A DNA stretch of 64,000 nucleotides from Actinomadura graeca (GTDB lineage: Bacteria > Actinomycetota > Actinomycetes > Streptosporangiales > Streptosporangiaceae), in contig NZ_CP059572.1 in NCBI RefSeq assembly GCF_019175365.1, positions 8,246,001 through 8,310,000 on the forward strand. Direction: 5' to 3'. The position numbers were made by a program, and so were the translations under genes. A model generated the notes under the pieces. The model was not told the origin of the DNA. It did not search any database and worked only from the letters and a program-made list of their open reading frames with translations. This document shows positions 9,619-19,163 of this stretch, in pieces; the first letter of the stretch is position 1; each line of letters begins with the position of its first letter.

Positions 9619-9724
9619 CGGCGGGAGCACGGTGCCCGCGCCGCGCCCGCAGCCGGACATCGGCCACGGTGATCCCCGCGGCGAGCACCGGGGCCACCGC
9701 CCCCAGCACCGTCAAAAGATCCAT
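9608..9724 (-). CDS. 38-residue membrane peptide upstream of the sigma factor
   Basis: A short frame begins MDLLTVLGAVAPVLAAGITV and ends in a charged tail (RLRARRGHRAPADDE). It gives one transmembrane helix with a basic cytoplasmic end. A good Shine-Dalgarno sequence, GGGAGGAC, lies upstream of the ATG at 9724. Its stop overlaps the sigma-factor start. It could anchor or sense for the sigma factor, or act as a leader peptide. No homologue is known to me. Confidence 0.55.
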   Translation of the reverse strand: MDLLTVLGAVAPVLAAGITVADVRLRARRGHRAPADDE

Positions 9725-10082
9725 GCCGTGTGGTCCTCCCATCCCGAGGGGCCCGCCCCGGCCACCTCGGAGGAGTGCGCCGCCCATGGCGGCCCCTTCA
9801 TCTGTTAGTGCGCCACAGACAAGATCAACGGGAAAGAAGAACCAAGATCTTTTCCGACGGGGCCATCCTCGCTGGCCAAACGGCCGCCGTTGACTTGTAT
9901 CTCCATGGCGGGGCGAGGAGCCCTGGCCGTAGTCGACGTGCTCGCGCACGGGCTAGTCCGTCGCGGTGGTGGCGGCGGCCGCCGTGCTCCTGGGCCTTCC
10001 TCGTGCCGGCCGGTGAGGATGTCGGCGGCGGTGAGCAGGGTCTGGGAGGTCGGCGCCGCCGAAGAGGTGCTCGCCGAAGCTG
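9725..10082. other. Promoter-side gap and possible eroded sequence
   Basis: No frame here is convincing. The left part should contain the promoter of the minus-strand sigma operon. The right part probably contains eroded upstream sequence of the broken CHAT gene that follows. Confidence 0.35.
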
Positions 10083-10840
10083 CCCGCCTGTCCGTGCGCT
10101 GGACGCCAAAGCGCGCGCCTCCTTGGGACCGCCCAGGCTATCGCGCGGGAGGCTGACCGGCATCCCCTGCGCATCCTGACGGTCGACGCGCCCGAGGCTC
10201 CATGGGCCATGGGCGGCTCAAGCCGGTGCCACTGGTGTCAGGGCAAACTGAGGCCGTCCAGCGCCTCTATGGTGGGCAGCGCTGCCATCGCCTGCCGTCC
10301 GCGCGGCTGGGCGAGGTTCTGACTACCATCGGCGGCTACGGTATCAGGCATTTCGCCTGCCACGACGTGACCAAAGGTGACATCCTCGAAAGCTTTCTCG
10401 CGCTGGTCAACCGCCCGCTTCCATTGCAGCGGCTCCTTACGAGCGACTGGGGCAGGCGGCGCCTGGCGATCCTGTCGTCGTGCGAGACCGGCGTCACCGA
10501 CGGCGCCCTGCCCGACGAGACGATCGGCTTTCCCGCGCGCCTCATGTACACGGGGGTCGCCGGCGTCATCGCCTTTGCCTGGCCGGTCGAACCCGCCCCC
10601 GCTACCTACCTCCTCCTGCGCACCCGCGGGAACCGCCTCAACGGTCAGGCACCCAGGGACGCACTCAACGAAGCGCAACTATGGCTTCGCAGTGCGATGC
10701 ACCGCGAACTCCTCACCTACGAAGCGACTCACCTGAAAGGGCCTCCACCGGCTCTCGAAGATGCCTACCGCGCCTGGGAACTCATCCGGCCCTACCAGAA
10801 GCCATGGAACTGGGCGGCCTTCGTCTACACCGGAGCATGA
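10083..10840 (+). pseudogene. CHAT-domain protein, truncated and frameshifted
   Basis: One frame to about 10200 reads GTAQAIAREADRHPLRILTV then DAPE. After a frameshift, a frame from 10202 continues PLVSGQTEAVQRL, IRHFACHDVTKGDILESFLA, RRRLAILSSCETG, LPDETIGFPARLMYTGVAGV, to the stop at 10840. This is the C-terminal half of a CHAT (caspase HetF-associated with TPR) peptidase. The usual HFACHG reads HFACHD, but the nearby His and the SSCETG Cys remain. The TPR part and the domain start are missing. It is most likely a dead copy; a shortened product from 10202 is possible but would lack part of the fold. Confidence 0.75.
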
Positions 10841-10849
10841 AACCGAAGA

Positions 10850-11100
10850 GGGAGCGACATGAACTTCCCCGTCGTACCAGTGCCGCCCGGTCGCCCCCTC
10901 GAAGCCGATCGTGCCGCCCTCGAACTGGGCGCCCCCGAGGTCGACCGTGCCGCCGTTGAACTGGGCGTGCCAGAAGTTGACCGTGCCGCCGTTGAACCGG
11001 GCGCCCCGGAAGTTGACCGTGCCGCCAGAACTGGGAACCCCCGAAGACGACCGTGCCGCCGTTAAACCGGCGTCCTTCTCCCGAACATGGCCTGTACCGC
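10850..11100 (-). pseudogene. Remnant of an FNGGT-type pentapeptide-like repeat gene
   Basis: The minus strand reads RRFNGGTVVFGGSQF and then, after a frameshift near 11025, NFRGARFNGGTVNFWHAQF, NGGTVDLGGAQFEGGTIGFE. This is the ~13-residue xFxGGTVxFxxA repeat common in actinomycete pentapeptide-like proteins. Only about five repeats survive, and the 3' end runs into the CHAT remnant. The plus-strand frame 10859-11065 that looks repetitive is only its shadow. Confidence 0.65.
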
Positions 11101-11530
11101 CAACTGGATGGATCGGCAGAGGTCACGGACGGTACGCACCGCCCCGGCGGCCGGACGGGTTCCGGTCCGGGCAGGGCGGGATATGACGGGCGCTCACGGC
11201 CAGTCCAGGCCCGGATAATCAGGCGGCAACGTGAGGAACAACTCCGTCCGCGCAGTTCAGGGTCCGTTCGCAGGGCGGGCGGCGGTGGTCGGGTCCGGAC
11301 ACTACGTCGGGTGGCCGATCACGCTCTGCTACCTGGCGGCTCAGGACATGCTCGGGAGGAGGCCGCCGGCCGGCCCTGGCCGCGGGTGAACGCGCGGCGA
11401 GTCGGGTCGCCCTCGGCGTCCTGGACGTGGACCGCGGCGTTCCACTCGTGCACCACCTGGACCGGGCGCGTTCCGAGCCCCAGCTCGCAATCGGCAGGCC
11501 TTCGGCTCCCCCGAGGTTGTGGACACCCTG
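11101..11530. other. No convincing gene
   Basis: A plus-strand piece near 11231-11365 (VRNNSVRAVQGPFAG and GSGHYVGWPITLCYLAAQDM) looks protein-like but is cut by stops. I cannot assign a family. Probably eroded coding sequence. Confidence 0.3.
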
Positions 11531-12175
11531 CTATTCGATCTCGACCCCGCGAGCCTGCGCCAACCTTGACATCTCGGCCGCCCCGGTGTCCAGAAAGTCG
11601 CGGGTCCGGGTGGTCAGGCTTCTGTCATAGAGGTCCAAGCCTGCCAGGCGCCCCCTGCGACCGCCCTGAGGAGCAATGTCGCCACCCTGGGTGACGAAGG
11701 TATGATAGAATGTGATGTGCTGGGAGATGCCGCCGGAGTCGAAACGCGCGTCGCGGATCGGCTCTTCTAAGTACCAGTCATAGGTGCCGATATACCACCC
11801 GTAACGGTGTCCATCCGGATTGTCGCGGGTACGGTACTTCCAGACCCCGAAGAACTTCAAGAACCCGATCAGCTCGGTCGTGGTGGCGTGGAAATACTGC
11901 TCGTCGGGCCCAGCCCCGGCTGCAACCAGGGCGTGTGCCAGGGCCCGGATCCGGTCGCGGGCTCGATCCTTCGCCTCCTCGATCTCAAGCAGCCAGCGGT
12001 CAGCCGCGCGAGAGCATCGCAGACACCAGTCTCGCCGCCTACCGTGACGACGCTCAACGTGCGAACTGCAGAACGCAGCACCACCCTGGACATGACACTC
12101 CGGGTTCGGGCAGCGTCCTAGCGCTTGGACGCCGCAGAGGACGCCGCGGTCCTCGTTCTCGCATTCAGCTGCCAT
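11531..12175 (-). CDS. Cys/His-cluster protein of unknown function
   Basis: The product has 214 residues when started at MAAECENEDRG (the frame extends to 12247, but this ATG begins the recognisable protein). The N-terminal 60 residues contain CGVQALGRCPNPECH, then FCSSHVERRH and DWCLRC. This C/H spacing resembles a B-box-like or other small zinc-binding module. The remainder is alpha/beta with many aromatics (GFLKFFGVWKYR, YGWYIGTYDWYLEEP). I do not recognise the family. It stands alone between remnants, and the ribosome binding site is weak. Confidence 0.6.
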   Translation of the reverse strand: MAAECENEDRGVLCGVQALGRCPNPECHVQGGAAFCSSHVERRHGRRRDWCLRCSRAADRWLLEIEEAKDRARDRIRALAHALVAAGAGPDEQYFHATTTELIGFLKFFGVWKYRTRDNPDGHRYGWYIGTYDWYLEEPIRDARFDSGGISQHITFYHTFVTQGGDIAPQGGRRGRLAGLDLYDRSLTTRTRDFLDTGAAEMSRLAQARGVEIE

Positions 12176-12420
12176 CCAGTTGACCCTCCGCACTACCGGA
12201 CCTGATTGTCCCCGAGTTGCCATCATCGGCCCCGCCCGTCCCCTCACGCCTGGTGATCAGACAAATGCCTCTGCGGCGGCCAAGCCTGGCCAAGAGGACA
12301 TGCCGCTGCGCCGGCCACACCGCACTCCTTCGCGAACTCGATCCGCCGCGTACACGCGGTTCCGCAGGCCCTGCTCGTGGGCGTATTGTTACGGATCTAT
12401 TGTCTGTATTTCTGGCGGGA

Positions 12421-12620
12421 TTAGTGTCCGGGCGTCTCCGCGCGCTGGGTGAGTGCGGCGTAGGCGGTGGACCGGCCGATCTTTAGCGTGCGGGCGGCTT
12501 CGGTCACCGAGGTGCCATCGGCGACCAGGCAGCGTAGCGTGGCGAGTTCGGCGGGCCGATGGCGTGGGGTCGGCCGGTGGGTTTCTTGCCCGGTAGCAGG
12601 ACGCCTTCGGCTTGGCGGCG
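12421..12620 (-). pseudogene. Serine recombinase (resolvase) C-terminal HTH remnant
   Basis: The minus strand ends ELATLRCLVADGTSVTEAAR, TLKIGRSTAYAALTQRAE, which is the Hin/resolvase-type helix-turn-helix that closes serine recombinases. The preceding GKKPTGRPHAIGP linker is in another frame, so the gene is frameshifted, and the catalytic domain is not visible upstream. Confidence 0.6.
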
Positions 12621-12882
12621 TCGGCGGCGGCTGGAGCATCAACCGGCTGGCGGAGACCGCGGGGCTGAGCGTCTCGACGGTCAAGGCGATCCGGGACGGC
12701 ACCACCACCATCCCGCACTGGCGAGCCTGACGGCGTTCGTAACCGCGTGCGGGCAGGATCCTCGGCCGTGGATGGCCGCGCGCGGCCGCGCGGTCGAGGC
12801 CGCCCGCTCACCCGCGCCGCTGGTGGTGAACCTGCCCCGGTTCGAGGCCACCTTCGTCGGACGTGGGCGGGAACTGGACTAG
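12620..12882 (+). pseudogene. N-terminal remnant of an XRE-HTH / STAND regulator
   Basis: One frame reads SINRLAETAGLSVSTVKAIR and DGTTTIPHW, an XRE-type helix-turn-helix. A frameshift leads to LTAFVTACGQDPRPW and then NLPRFEATFVGRGRELD, the usual FVGR linker that opens an NB-ARC/AAA domain in actinomycete regulators. The gene stops exactly where IS701 begins, so the NTPase part has been lost. Confidence 0.6.
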
Positions 12883-14314
12883 TAGTGCTTTGTTAGGTTA
12901 TGGCGGTCCTCTGCTGTGCGAGGGTTTGATGGCTTGGTGGCAGGTGGGGCATGCGCCGGTCCAGGTGGCGAGGAGTAGTTGCAGCTCGCGGAGGGTGGTG
13001 TAGAGGGTCAGGCCGGCGCAGCCGCTTTTGGGTCCGGGCGCAGTGTGGTGATGAACAGGTGCGCCGCGGTGACCAGGGTGACGTGGCGGTGCCGGCCGGT
13101 CCAGGAGCGGCCCTCGAAGTGGTCCAGGCCAAGGCCGGTCTTGAGCTCGCGGTAGTCGTGCTCGATGCGCCAGCGGATCTTCCCGAGCCCGATCAGGGCG
13201 GCGGGGTCGGTGTCGGCGGGCAGGCTGGACAGCCAGTACCTGACCGGTCGGGGTTCGCTGTCGGGCCACTGGGCGACCAGCCAGCGTTCAGGCAGGGTGC
13301 CGTCGGGGGCGCGGGCGACGCGGTGCCCGGCCGGGCGTACGCGCAGGAAGATGAACTGCGAGGTCATCGCGCCCTTGGAGCCTTCACGCCAGGTGATCGT
13401 CACCGCGGCACCGCGTCCGGCCGCGGTGACATGCCCGGCCAGGCCGACCGCGGTGTCGGGGTAGCGCGGGTCGGTTCGTGTCGGTGGCCGGCCGCGCCCG
13501 GACCAGACCCGCGGCACCGGGGCCACGCCGGGCCCGTGGGCCAGAGCGTCGCCTTTGACCTGCATGATGTAGCCGATCCCGTGCTCGTCCAGCGCGCTGC
13601 GGAACCGGCTGTTGTCGCCGTACCCGGCGTCGGTGGGCACCAGCGGCGGACGCAGGCCCTGCCCGGCCAGGGCATCGAGCATCTGCACGGCCATCATCCA
13701 CTTGGGGCGGTGCTGCTCACCGGCGGGGACCCCGCAACGGTCCCGGCGTGCGGCCACGCCCGGCCGGGCATCGTCGTCGACGGCCTGTTCATCCCCAGGA
13801 CCTGGGCACAAACAGCCGCCAGTCCAGCGGGCACGAGGCGGTGTCGCTGACCGCGTGCACGCTGACCCCGATCTGGCAGCTGGCGACCTTGCCCAGGGTG
13901 CCGCAATACTGCCGCGCCACACACGGCGAGCTTGTGCCGTCCTTGGGGAACCCGGTGTCATCGATCACCCAGGCGACCGGGTCGACCACGCCCACCGCAC
14001 GCGCGGCCAGCCGCCGCCGCACGGCCCCGACATCCCAGGTAGAGGACGTCACGAACTGCTGCAGCCCCTGATGGTCCACACCCAGCCGCTCGGCCATCGG
14101 CTGCATCGGCTTGCGGCGGCCGTCCAGCAACAACCCACGCAAGCAGACCTCACCCTTGACCCGCTGATCGCTGTGCGCCAGCGGCGCGAACACCTCCGCC
14201 GCGAACGTCTCCAATCGCGAACCGACACCAGCAAGCTTCTCCGGAGTCACGCCTCCACCCCAGCACGCAGAACCGACCCCAACAGCCACAACAAGCTGAC
14301 CTAACAAAGCACTA
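12883..14314 (-). mobile_element. IS701-family insertion sequence
   Basis: A 16-bp perfect terminal inverted repeat starts TAGTGCTTTGTTAGGT at 12883 and is mirrored at 14299-14314. CTAG flanks both ends (12879-12882 and 14315-14318), a 4-bp target duplication. The element lies between the STAND-regulator remnant and the PIG-L remnant. Intact ends and target duplication point to a fairly recent insertion, although its transposase is frameshifted. Confidence 0.9.
12898..14250 (-). pseudogene. IS701-family transposase, two frameshifts
   Basis: It starts at GTG 14250 (VTPEKLAGVGSRLETFAAEV). The DDE region is visible as VAWVIDDTGFPKDG. The first frame ends after LFVPRSWG. Dropping one G from a run of four at about 13800 restores DEQAVDDD and leads on to PTDAGYGDNSRFRSAL and IRWRIEHDYRELKTGLGLDH. 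A second frame change near 13020 is needed to reach the normal end TLYTTLRELQLLLATWTGAC. IS701 transposases usually form one frame, so this copy is probably inactive unless the indels are sequencing errors. Confidence 0.85.
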
Positions 14315-14318
14315 CTAG

Positions 14319-14790
14319 ACCTTGCCGTCCATGAAGCCGAGCGTCACCTCGGTGGCGGCCGTCAGCGGGACCCGTGGCGAGCGCGGCGTGGCCCGCCGCC
14401 TGGTGGTCGCGATGGGCGTCGTGCTCCCAGGGGGCCAGGCAGACGTCGAAGCCGCGCAGCAGGTCCTCCAGGACGGGGGTCAGCGTCCGTTCCCGGACCC
14501 CGGCGTTGGGCATCCCGAGCCGGTAAATCTCGCGATCGGCGAGATGCGCCAGCGCCGCCGCGGTCTCGGCGCGCCGCGGCGCGGCGACCCGCCGGCCGGG
14601 CAGGTGCGGATGCGAGCCCTCGCCGTCGGTGACCGCAACGAGCCGCACCAGGACGTCGAGCATGGCGAGCAGCCCGCCCACCCCGAGGAACCTCGTCGCC
14701 GGGATGCGCGGCCACGATGACGACGGCGCGCCAGCTAGCGACGTCGATCGGCGGCAGCCCGGCCCGGGCCTTCCTGATCACCCCCTTTGG
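14319..14790 (-). pseudogene. PIG-L (GlcNAc deacetylase-like) remnant
   Basis: The minus strand reads RAVVIVAAHPGDEV in one frame, then VGGLLAMLDVLVRLVAVTDG and APWEHDAHRDHQAAGHAAL in another. These are the metal-binding AHPDDE-type motif and the HxDH-type motif of PIG-L deacetylases (here PGDE rather than PDDE). At least one frameshift is present, and the 3' end abuts IS701. Confidence 0.65.
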
Positions 14791-14821
14791 CCTGGGCTGA
14801 GGGTGCGCAAGATGGCCATCT

Positions 14822-17800
14822 TCAGGATTTTTGTGCGTGACCTATAAGCCAGTCCCAATGCTGTTGCAGGTGGCTTGGCGAGGGTGCCAGTACCGCCAGT
14901 AGATTGCCGAGATCCGTTCCGTGCTGTTCGTCTATCACGCGGCAAAGTTGATCGATCGTCGGCGGCAGCGAGATTGGGCGGATTCCGGTTTGGGCTGGTG
15001 TATGCAGGCGGAATATTCCGGTGACTTTATCGATTACCTGCAAGCGCTCAGGACTCTCGGTAAGGGTGAAGAGCAGGGCGGCGGTCAGGTAATGGGTCGC
15101 TGCGCGCACCCAGTCGGTGGAGCCGAGAAGCAGGTAGTAGCCGAGGTTGTGGTGGCTAGTCGCGATGACGTCGGCATCAGCAGCACGAAATTGGGGTCCT
15201 GCTTTATACTTGTAGTGCAGCGCGTCATGCTCGAGTTTGATGGCTTCCTGGATGAGGCCCTGTCTCTGTTTGATGTCGGCTTGTGCGCTGAGAACGAGGC
15301 CGACCATCTCCAGGTCATTGTCTTCCTCGAAGGTTGAGCGGCATTGGTTCAGCGTGGACCACGCCTCGGACATGCGATCTAGCTGTAGCAGTGGCCCATA
15401 GTTGTCGAAGGTGGTACGCGCAATCTCCGTCCAAGGAGCGCCTCGTGCCACTTTCGATGCAACGTGGTCCGTATTCAAGTCTAGTGCTTGCTGCCAGCGC
15501 CCGGCGAGGAGGCAAATCTCCACCCCGAGCCCGAGGGCGCTCTCATGCACTCCCCAGGGGATGGCACTGTCCGAAGCACTAGGGGCCGGCCTGGGTGTCG
15601 TAGCCATCTGTTCGAGCAGGCTTTTTACTACCACCAGAGCGACCTCTGGCTTGTCTTCTTGCAGCAGCAACCGCGCCCCCTGCACCTCATCCATGAGTCG
15701 AGCCCACGGTCCGGAACCAGCACGCCACCGGTACTCACGCAACGAAGCGAACAGGGTGTGCGCTTCACCGACCCGGCCATCCAGCCGCGCAAATTCTACC
15801 AGGTCAGCTGTCACTAACGCAGCGATCCCATAGTCTGACTGGCGAAGCGCCCTTTTTTGAGTCCGTCGCAGTAGCCGCTCAGCTTCGGCAGGGTCACTAT
15901 CGGACAAGGCCATGGCCATAACTCTCAGGACGGCAAGGTGGCGCTCGGTTGCGATAAGGGACTCGGCGATCCGCCGGAGCTGCGGAAGAATCCTCTGCCT
16001 GGTCTGGACAGAGTGATCACGCAGGAGTACATGCTGAACTAGTTGTGCAGCCGGTTCCCAATTTCGTCCGCGAATAAGGTAAGAAATGCCACTTTCCCCG
16101 GCCTGAACGATCGCCCGGCTCCCGCCGCTCTTGGATTCTTGGTCTCTCAGCTCACGAAAGACCGCGAACCACAACGCGCCTGCGGCCGAATCTACAGTCT
16201 CTCGGAACGATTCTCCCGCCTCTGCGCGTCCTGCAGTGGCCAGGGCAGGATGCACTTTGTACGCCTCAACGTACTCGTGTGTGGAGGGTTCGATGGTGAT
16301 CAAGCCTCTGAATGCTAAGGCGTTCAAGCCTTCCCGGAGACCGGATGGAGAGTCCGGACTCAGATGGCGAGTTTCTTTTGTTACTTCCGCCAGGAATGCC
16401 TGGTTGCGATCAAACTCCTGCAGGCAACACAGCAGCCACCACAGTTCGCGATCGCCGTCGGTGAGATCACCGGTGGCTGCGTTGGTCCAATGCTGCAGCA
16501 CCTGCAGGTAGTCCTCGGGGCCTACGAGTGTTTTACCGGTGGCGAGGAATGTCGTGGGTCGGCCTCGGGTCAGGGTCCACTCCTGAGCGCTTGCGTTCAG
16601 CCTCGATAATAATTGCTGCGCATTCGCCGCTTGGCTGTTGGCCAATTCGAGGAGCAGGGGGTGGCCTTGGGTCTGGACCAGAACCTGCAGGGCCAAGTCC
16701 CGGGCATCGGTAGCAGTCAACCCGTCCGCTGTCCCTGTGATCAGGGCTTGCAGGTGAGGTAGTTCTCGGGCCAGCAGCAACGCTTCATCCAGAGTGAGCG
16801 CATCGACCGCTTCCACCATGACCCGAGGGTTTAGGCCATCAGGGATGCGTCGGCTGGTCAAGATGGTCCGGCCAGCGCCGCTGTGGCCGGCCAGCGCGTC
16901 TATGGTCAGCTGCCAACCTAGGTCGTACCACTGGCCCGAAGGAGTGAGCAGCGTTTCGAGGCCGTCCAAAATGATCAGTATTCGATGCTGTTCAACGAGC
17001 GCCCGAAGCCATTCCGCTAGTCGGTCCGGTGATTCATGGATCGCCTTTCCGTCTGAGGTGGGAAAAAGCATACTTAAGGCGTCTATAAATCCATTGAGGG
17101 CTTCTGTCACAACGACGGCGCTGTCATCGGGCACCTGATACCACACCGTCTTATCGAAGACATCTTCGTGCGTGTGAGCCAATTCCCTGGCACATGCGGA
17201 CTTCCCTCCCCCGGGCATGCCCTGTAGTAGCACGGTGGTGGTACCGCTTTGGGCAGTCAGGGCCATGCTTGCCCGAGCCATCACTGCGACCCGCCCTACC
17301 AGCCGTTCTGGCGGTGGCGGGGGTGCAGCCAGCGTGGGCTTGCCGTCTGATACCCAGCTCCCTGACGCAATGCCCCTTGCGCACCCGGTGCCCGGCCCAG
17401 CCGCGGCAGGTAGCCGTAGCGTGGCCGCCCGATGGCCGAACAGGGCGGGTGTGGCCAAGGTCAGGGCCGATAAGCCCGGCGTCGATCTGTCCGCTACGGC
17501 ACTCTTGAGCGCCAGCCCGAGCGCCTGCGGCAAAGGCTGTCCCTGACCGGCCATGAGCCCGTAGAGCTGTCCAGTGAGATTGATCGCAAATTCGTCTACA
17601 ACTGGGTAGCGCATGGCGAGCACGGCGCAATCCAGCCGACCGACCAACTCGACGGCAAGTGAGGCGGCTGGCCAGGCTTGCCTTGAGAGCTCCGCTTCGG
17701 CTGTGCCGGCACTGGAGGGCGGAAGACCCAGCAGGCGGCGTTGCTCGGCGGCCATGGGTGCCGCAGACCAGCACGTGGACAGGGTCACCAGTTTCAAGCG

Positions 17801-18604
17801 CCTCTTGGTGAGCTCTAGCAATCCGGCCAGGCTGTCAGCGCGAACGGGGTCCACGTTCCCGTCCTCGGTTTCCAGCAACAGCTCCCCCGGGAGCCCATGA
17901 CCGGCCACGTGAACCAGATCCCAGCCCTCGGGCTCACAAAGGGCCTGGAGCAACCGGGCGCGGGTCACGCCGTACTGCAGCATCCGCAAATCGACGCTGC
18001 GACCATCGACGCGTGCGAGGTGCTCAAAAGCCCGCACCATAGCCTGCCGCTCGCGACGCAGATCCAGCGGTCTACTCTCGATCGGCAAGCTAAACAAGCC
18101 AAGGACCCGCAGTCGCCGCCCTATCTCGACCTTGGGGTCATGCTGACCTCGGCCGCTGTACTTTGCGAAGAGTGCACGGTCGGTGGACCTGACAGGGTCG
18201 TCAACCTGATTAACAAGCGTGAGGCCCTGCAGCGCAAGCGGCCGCCCTGCGGCGTGCGCCAACTCCAATGGCCGATGGGCCAGCTCGGCGGCCTGCGGCG
18301 GAACAATCACACAGACGGTTGCCGGACCCTCCCGCGCCAGCGCCCGGCCGATAGGACCAAGAGCCTGTTCCCCGAGCCACGCGCCAACATCGGACACAAT
18401 CTGCGCCTCGTGCTCTATGCGCCTGACTGGTGAAGCATGCTCGCGAAGATAGCCCCGCAGGTCACCGAATGCCTGGTACTGCCAATGTGACGCGTCCAGC
18501 CGAACTTCGTGATCCGCAAGAAGCCTACCGTCGAATTTGGTGAGTACCCATCGCCACCGCTGCGGTCCTATGTACTGCTCCACCCGTAGAAATATCTCAG
18601 GCAT
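14822..18604 (-). CDS. CHAT peptidase - STAND NTPase - TPR protein
   Basis: The product has 1260 residues. An N-terminal region (about 1-160) is followed by a CHAT caspase-fold domain with the catalytic pair His236 (DLVHVAGHG) and Cys278 (LVTLSTCWS). A STAND NTPase follows, with Walker A GMPGGGKS at 462-469, Walker B ILIILDGLE at about 542-550 and an arginine motif (TILTSRR) near 590. The C-terminal ~500 residues are helical, TPR-like repeats. The layout suggests that ligand sensing by the repeats drives NTPase oligomerisation and releases CHAT proteolysis, the logic of CHAT-containing conflict systems; the targets are unknown. It is preceded 46 bp upstream by a 170-residue gene on the same strand, likely one operon. 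Codon use is slightly less GC-extreme than its neighbours. Confidence 0.9.
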   Translation of the reverse strand: MPEIFLRVEQYIGPQRWRWVLTKFDGRLLADHEVRLDASHWQYQAFGDLRGYLREHASPVRRIEHEAQIVSDVGAWLGEQALGPIGRALAREGPATVCVIVPPQAAELAHRPLELAHAAGRPLALQGLTLVNQVDDPVRSTDRALFAKYSGRGQHDPKVEIGRRLRVLGLFSLPIESRPLDLRRERQAMVRAFEHLARVDGRSVDLRMLQYGVTRARLLQALCEPEGWDLVHVAGHGLPGELLLETEDGNVDPVRADSLAGLLELTKRRLKLVTLSTCWSAAPMAAEQRRLLGLPPSSAGTAEAELSRQAWPAASLAVELVGRLDCAVLAMRYPVVDEFAINLTGQLYGLMAGQGQPLPQALGLALKSAVADRSTPGLSALTLATPALFGHRAATLRLPAAAGPGTGCARGIASGSWVSDGKPTLAAPPPPPERLVGRVAVMARASMALTAQSGTTTVLLQGMPGGGKSACARELAHTHEDVFDKTVWYQVPDDSAVVVTEALNGFIDALSMLFPTSDGKAIHESPDRLAEWLRALVEQHRILIILDGLETLLTPSGQWYDLGWQLTIDALAGHSGAGRTILTSRRIPDGLNPRVMVEAVDALTLDEALLLARELPHLQALITGTADGLTATDARDLALQVLVQTQGHPLLLELANSQAANAQQLLSRLNASAQEWTLTRGRPTTFLATGKTLVGPEDYLQVLQHWTNAATGDLTDGDRELWWLLCCLQEFDRNQAFLAEVTKETRHLSPDSPSGLREGLNALAFRGLITIEPSTHEYVEAYKVHPALATAGRAEAGESFRETVDSAAGALWFAVFRELRDQESKSGGSRAIVQAGESGISYLIRGRNWEPAAQLVQHVLLRDHSVQTRQRILPQLRRIAESLIATERHLAVLRVMAMALSDSDPAEAERLLRRTQKRALRQSDYGIAALVTADLVEFARLDGRVGEAHTLFASLREYRWRAGSGPWARLMDEVQGARLLLQEDKPEVALVVVKSLLEQMATTPRPAPSASDSAIPWGVHESALGLGVEICLLAGRWQQALDLNTDHVASKVARGAPWTEIARTTFDNYGPLLQLDRMSEAWSTLNQCRSTFEEDNDLEMVGLVLSAQADIKQRQGLIQEAIKLEHDALHYKYKAGPQFRAADADVIATSHHNLGYYLLLGSTDWVRAATHYLTAALLFTLTESPERLQVIDKVTGIFRLHTPAQTGIRPISLPPTIDQLCRVIDEQHGTDLGNLLAVLAPSPSHLQQHWDWLIGHAQKS

Positions 18605-18650
18605 CGCGACCAGCCCATCCCCTTAGCTCGCTGTGCCGTTTCTGACCTGC

Positions 18651-19163
18651 CTAACGGAGTTCCGGGCGGTCAGGGAGGACGATCGCCTCGTAGTCAGCCG
18701 GCAGGTCGGTGTGGATACGCAGGAACGCGGCCGAAAGATGGCCCATTAGCCCACGGAAGACACCCTCAGGATCGGGGTAGGTCTCCCACCATGGGTTGGC
18801 GTAGCTGTTCACCTCACGCATAGCGACGGCGCCGATCCGCACCTCACCCTGCTCGATTAGTTCCAAAGCAGTAACACCGAGGTTGCGGATGGTCTCGGCA
18901 AACTGCTCGAGCGCCATCTGGTCCCTATAGGTATGAAGCATTCGGACTGCGGTGTAGACATAGTCCACCCGCAGCTCAGTGATGCGTTCAGCGGTTATCA
19001 TCCTGAGCGGAGCCCGTGCCTCGATGAATGCGGCTGCAATCGAGTGCAGCATCTCGCCCAGTTCCTGGAAGGGGACGCTGGTCGACATGCGCAGCGACCC
19101 CCCGGCAGTCCAGTCATACGCTGACTGCTGCGTCTTGGTCTTCTCTCGCCAGAACCATGCCAT
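18651..19163 (-). CDS. Helical protein of unknown function, partner of the CHAT-STAND gene
   Basis: The product has 170 residues, starting MAWFWREKTKTQQSAYDW, with a possible Shine-Dalgarno-like GGACGGGG about 9-16 bp upstream of the ATG. It is mostly helical, with no transmembrane segment and no recognised motif. Immediate position upstream of the 1260-residue CHAT-STAND gene suggests co-transcription, perhaps as its substrate, inhibitor or sensor (inference). Confidence 0.65.
   Translation of the reverse strand: MAWFWREKTKTQQSAYDWTAGGSLRMSTSVPFQELGEMLHSIAAAFIEARAPLRMITAERITELRVDYVYTAVRMLHTYRDQMALEQFAETIRNLGVTALELIEQGEVRIGAVAMREVNSYANPWWETYPDPEGVFRGLMGHLSAAFLRIHTDLPADYEAIVLPDRPELR

Noticed and set aside
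10859..11065. Plus-strand repeat protein (LELGAPEVDRAAVE units)
   Set aside because: The opposite strand reads as the well-known FNGGTVxF repeat; the plus frame is its complement.
12951..13850. 299-residue plus-strand frame inside IS701
   Set aside because: Antisense of the transposase; no domain of its own.
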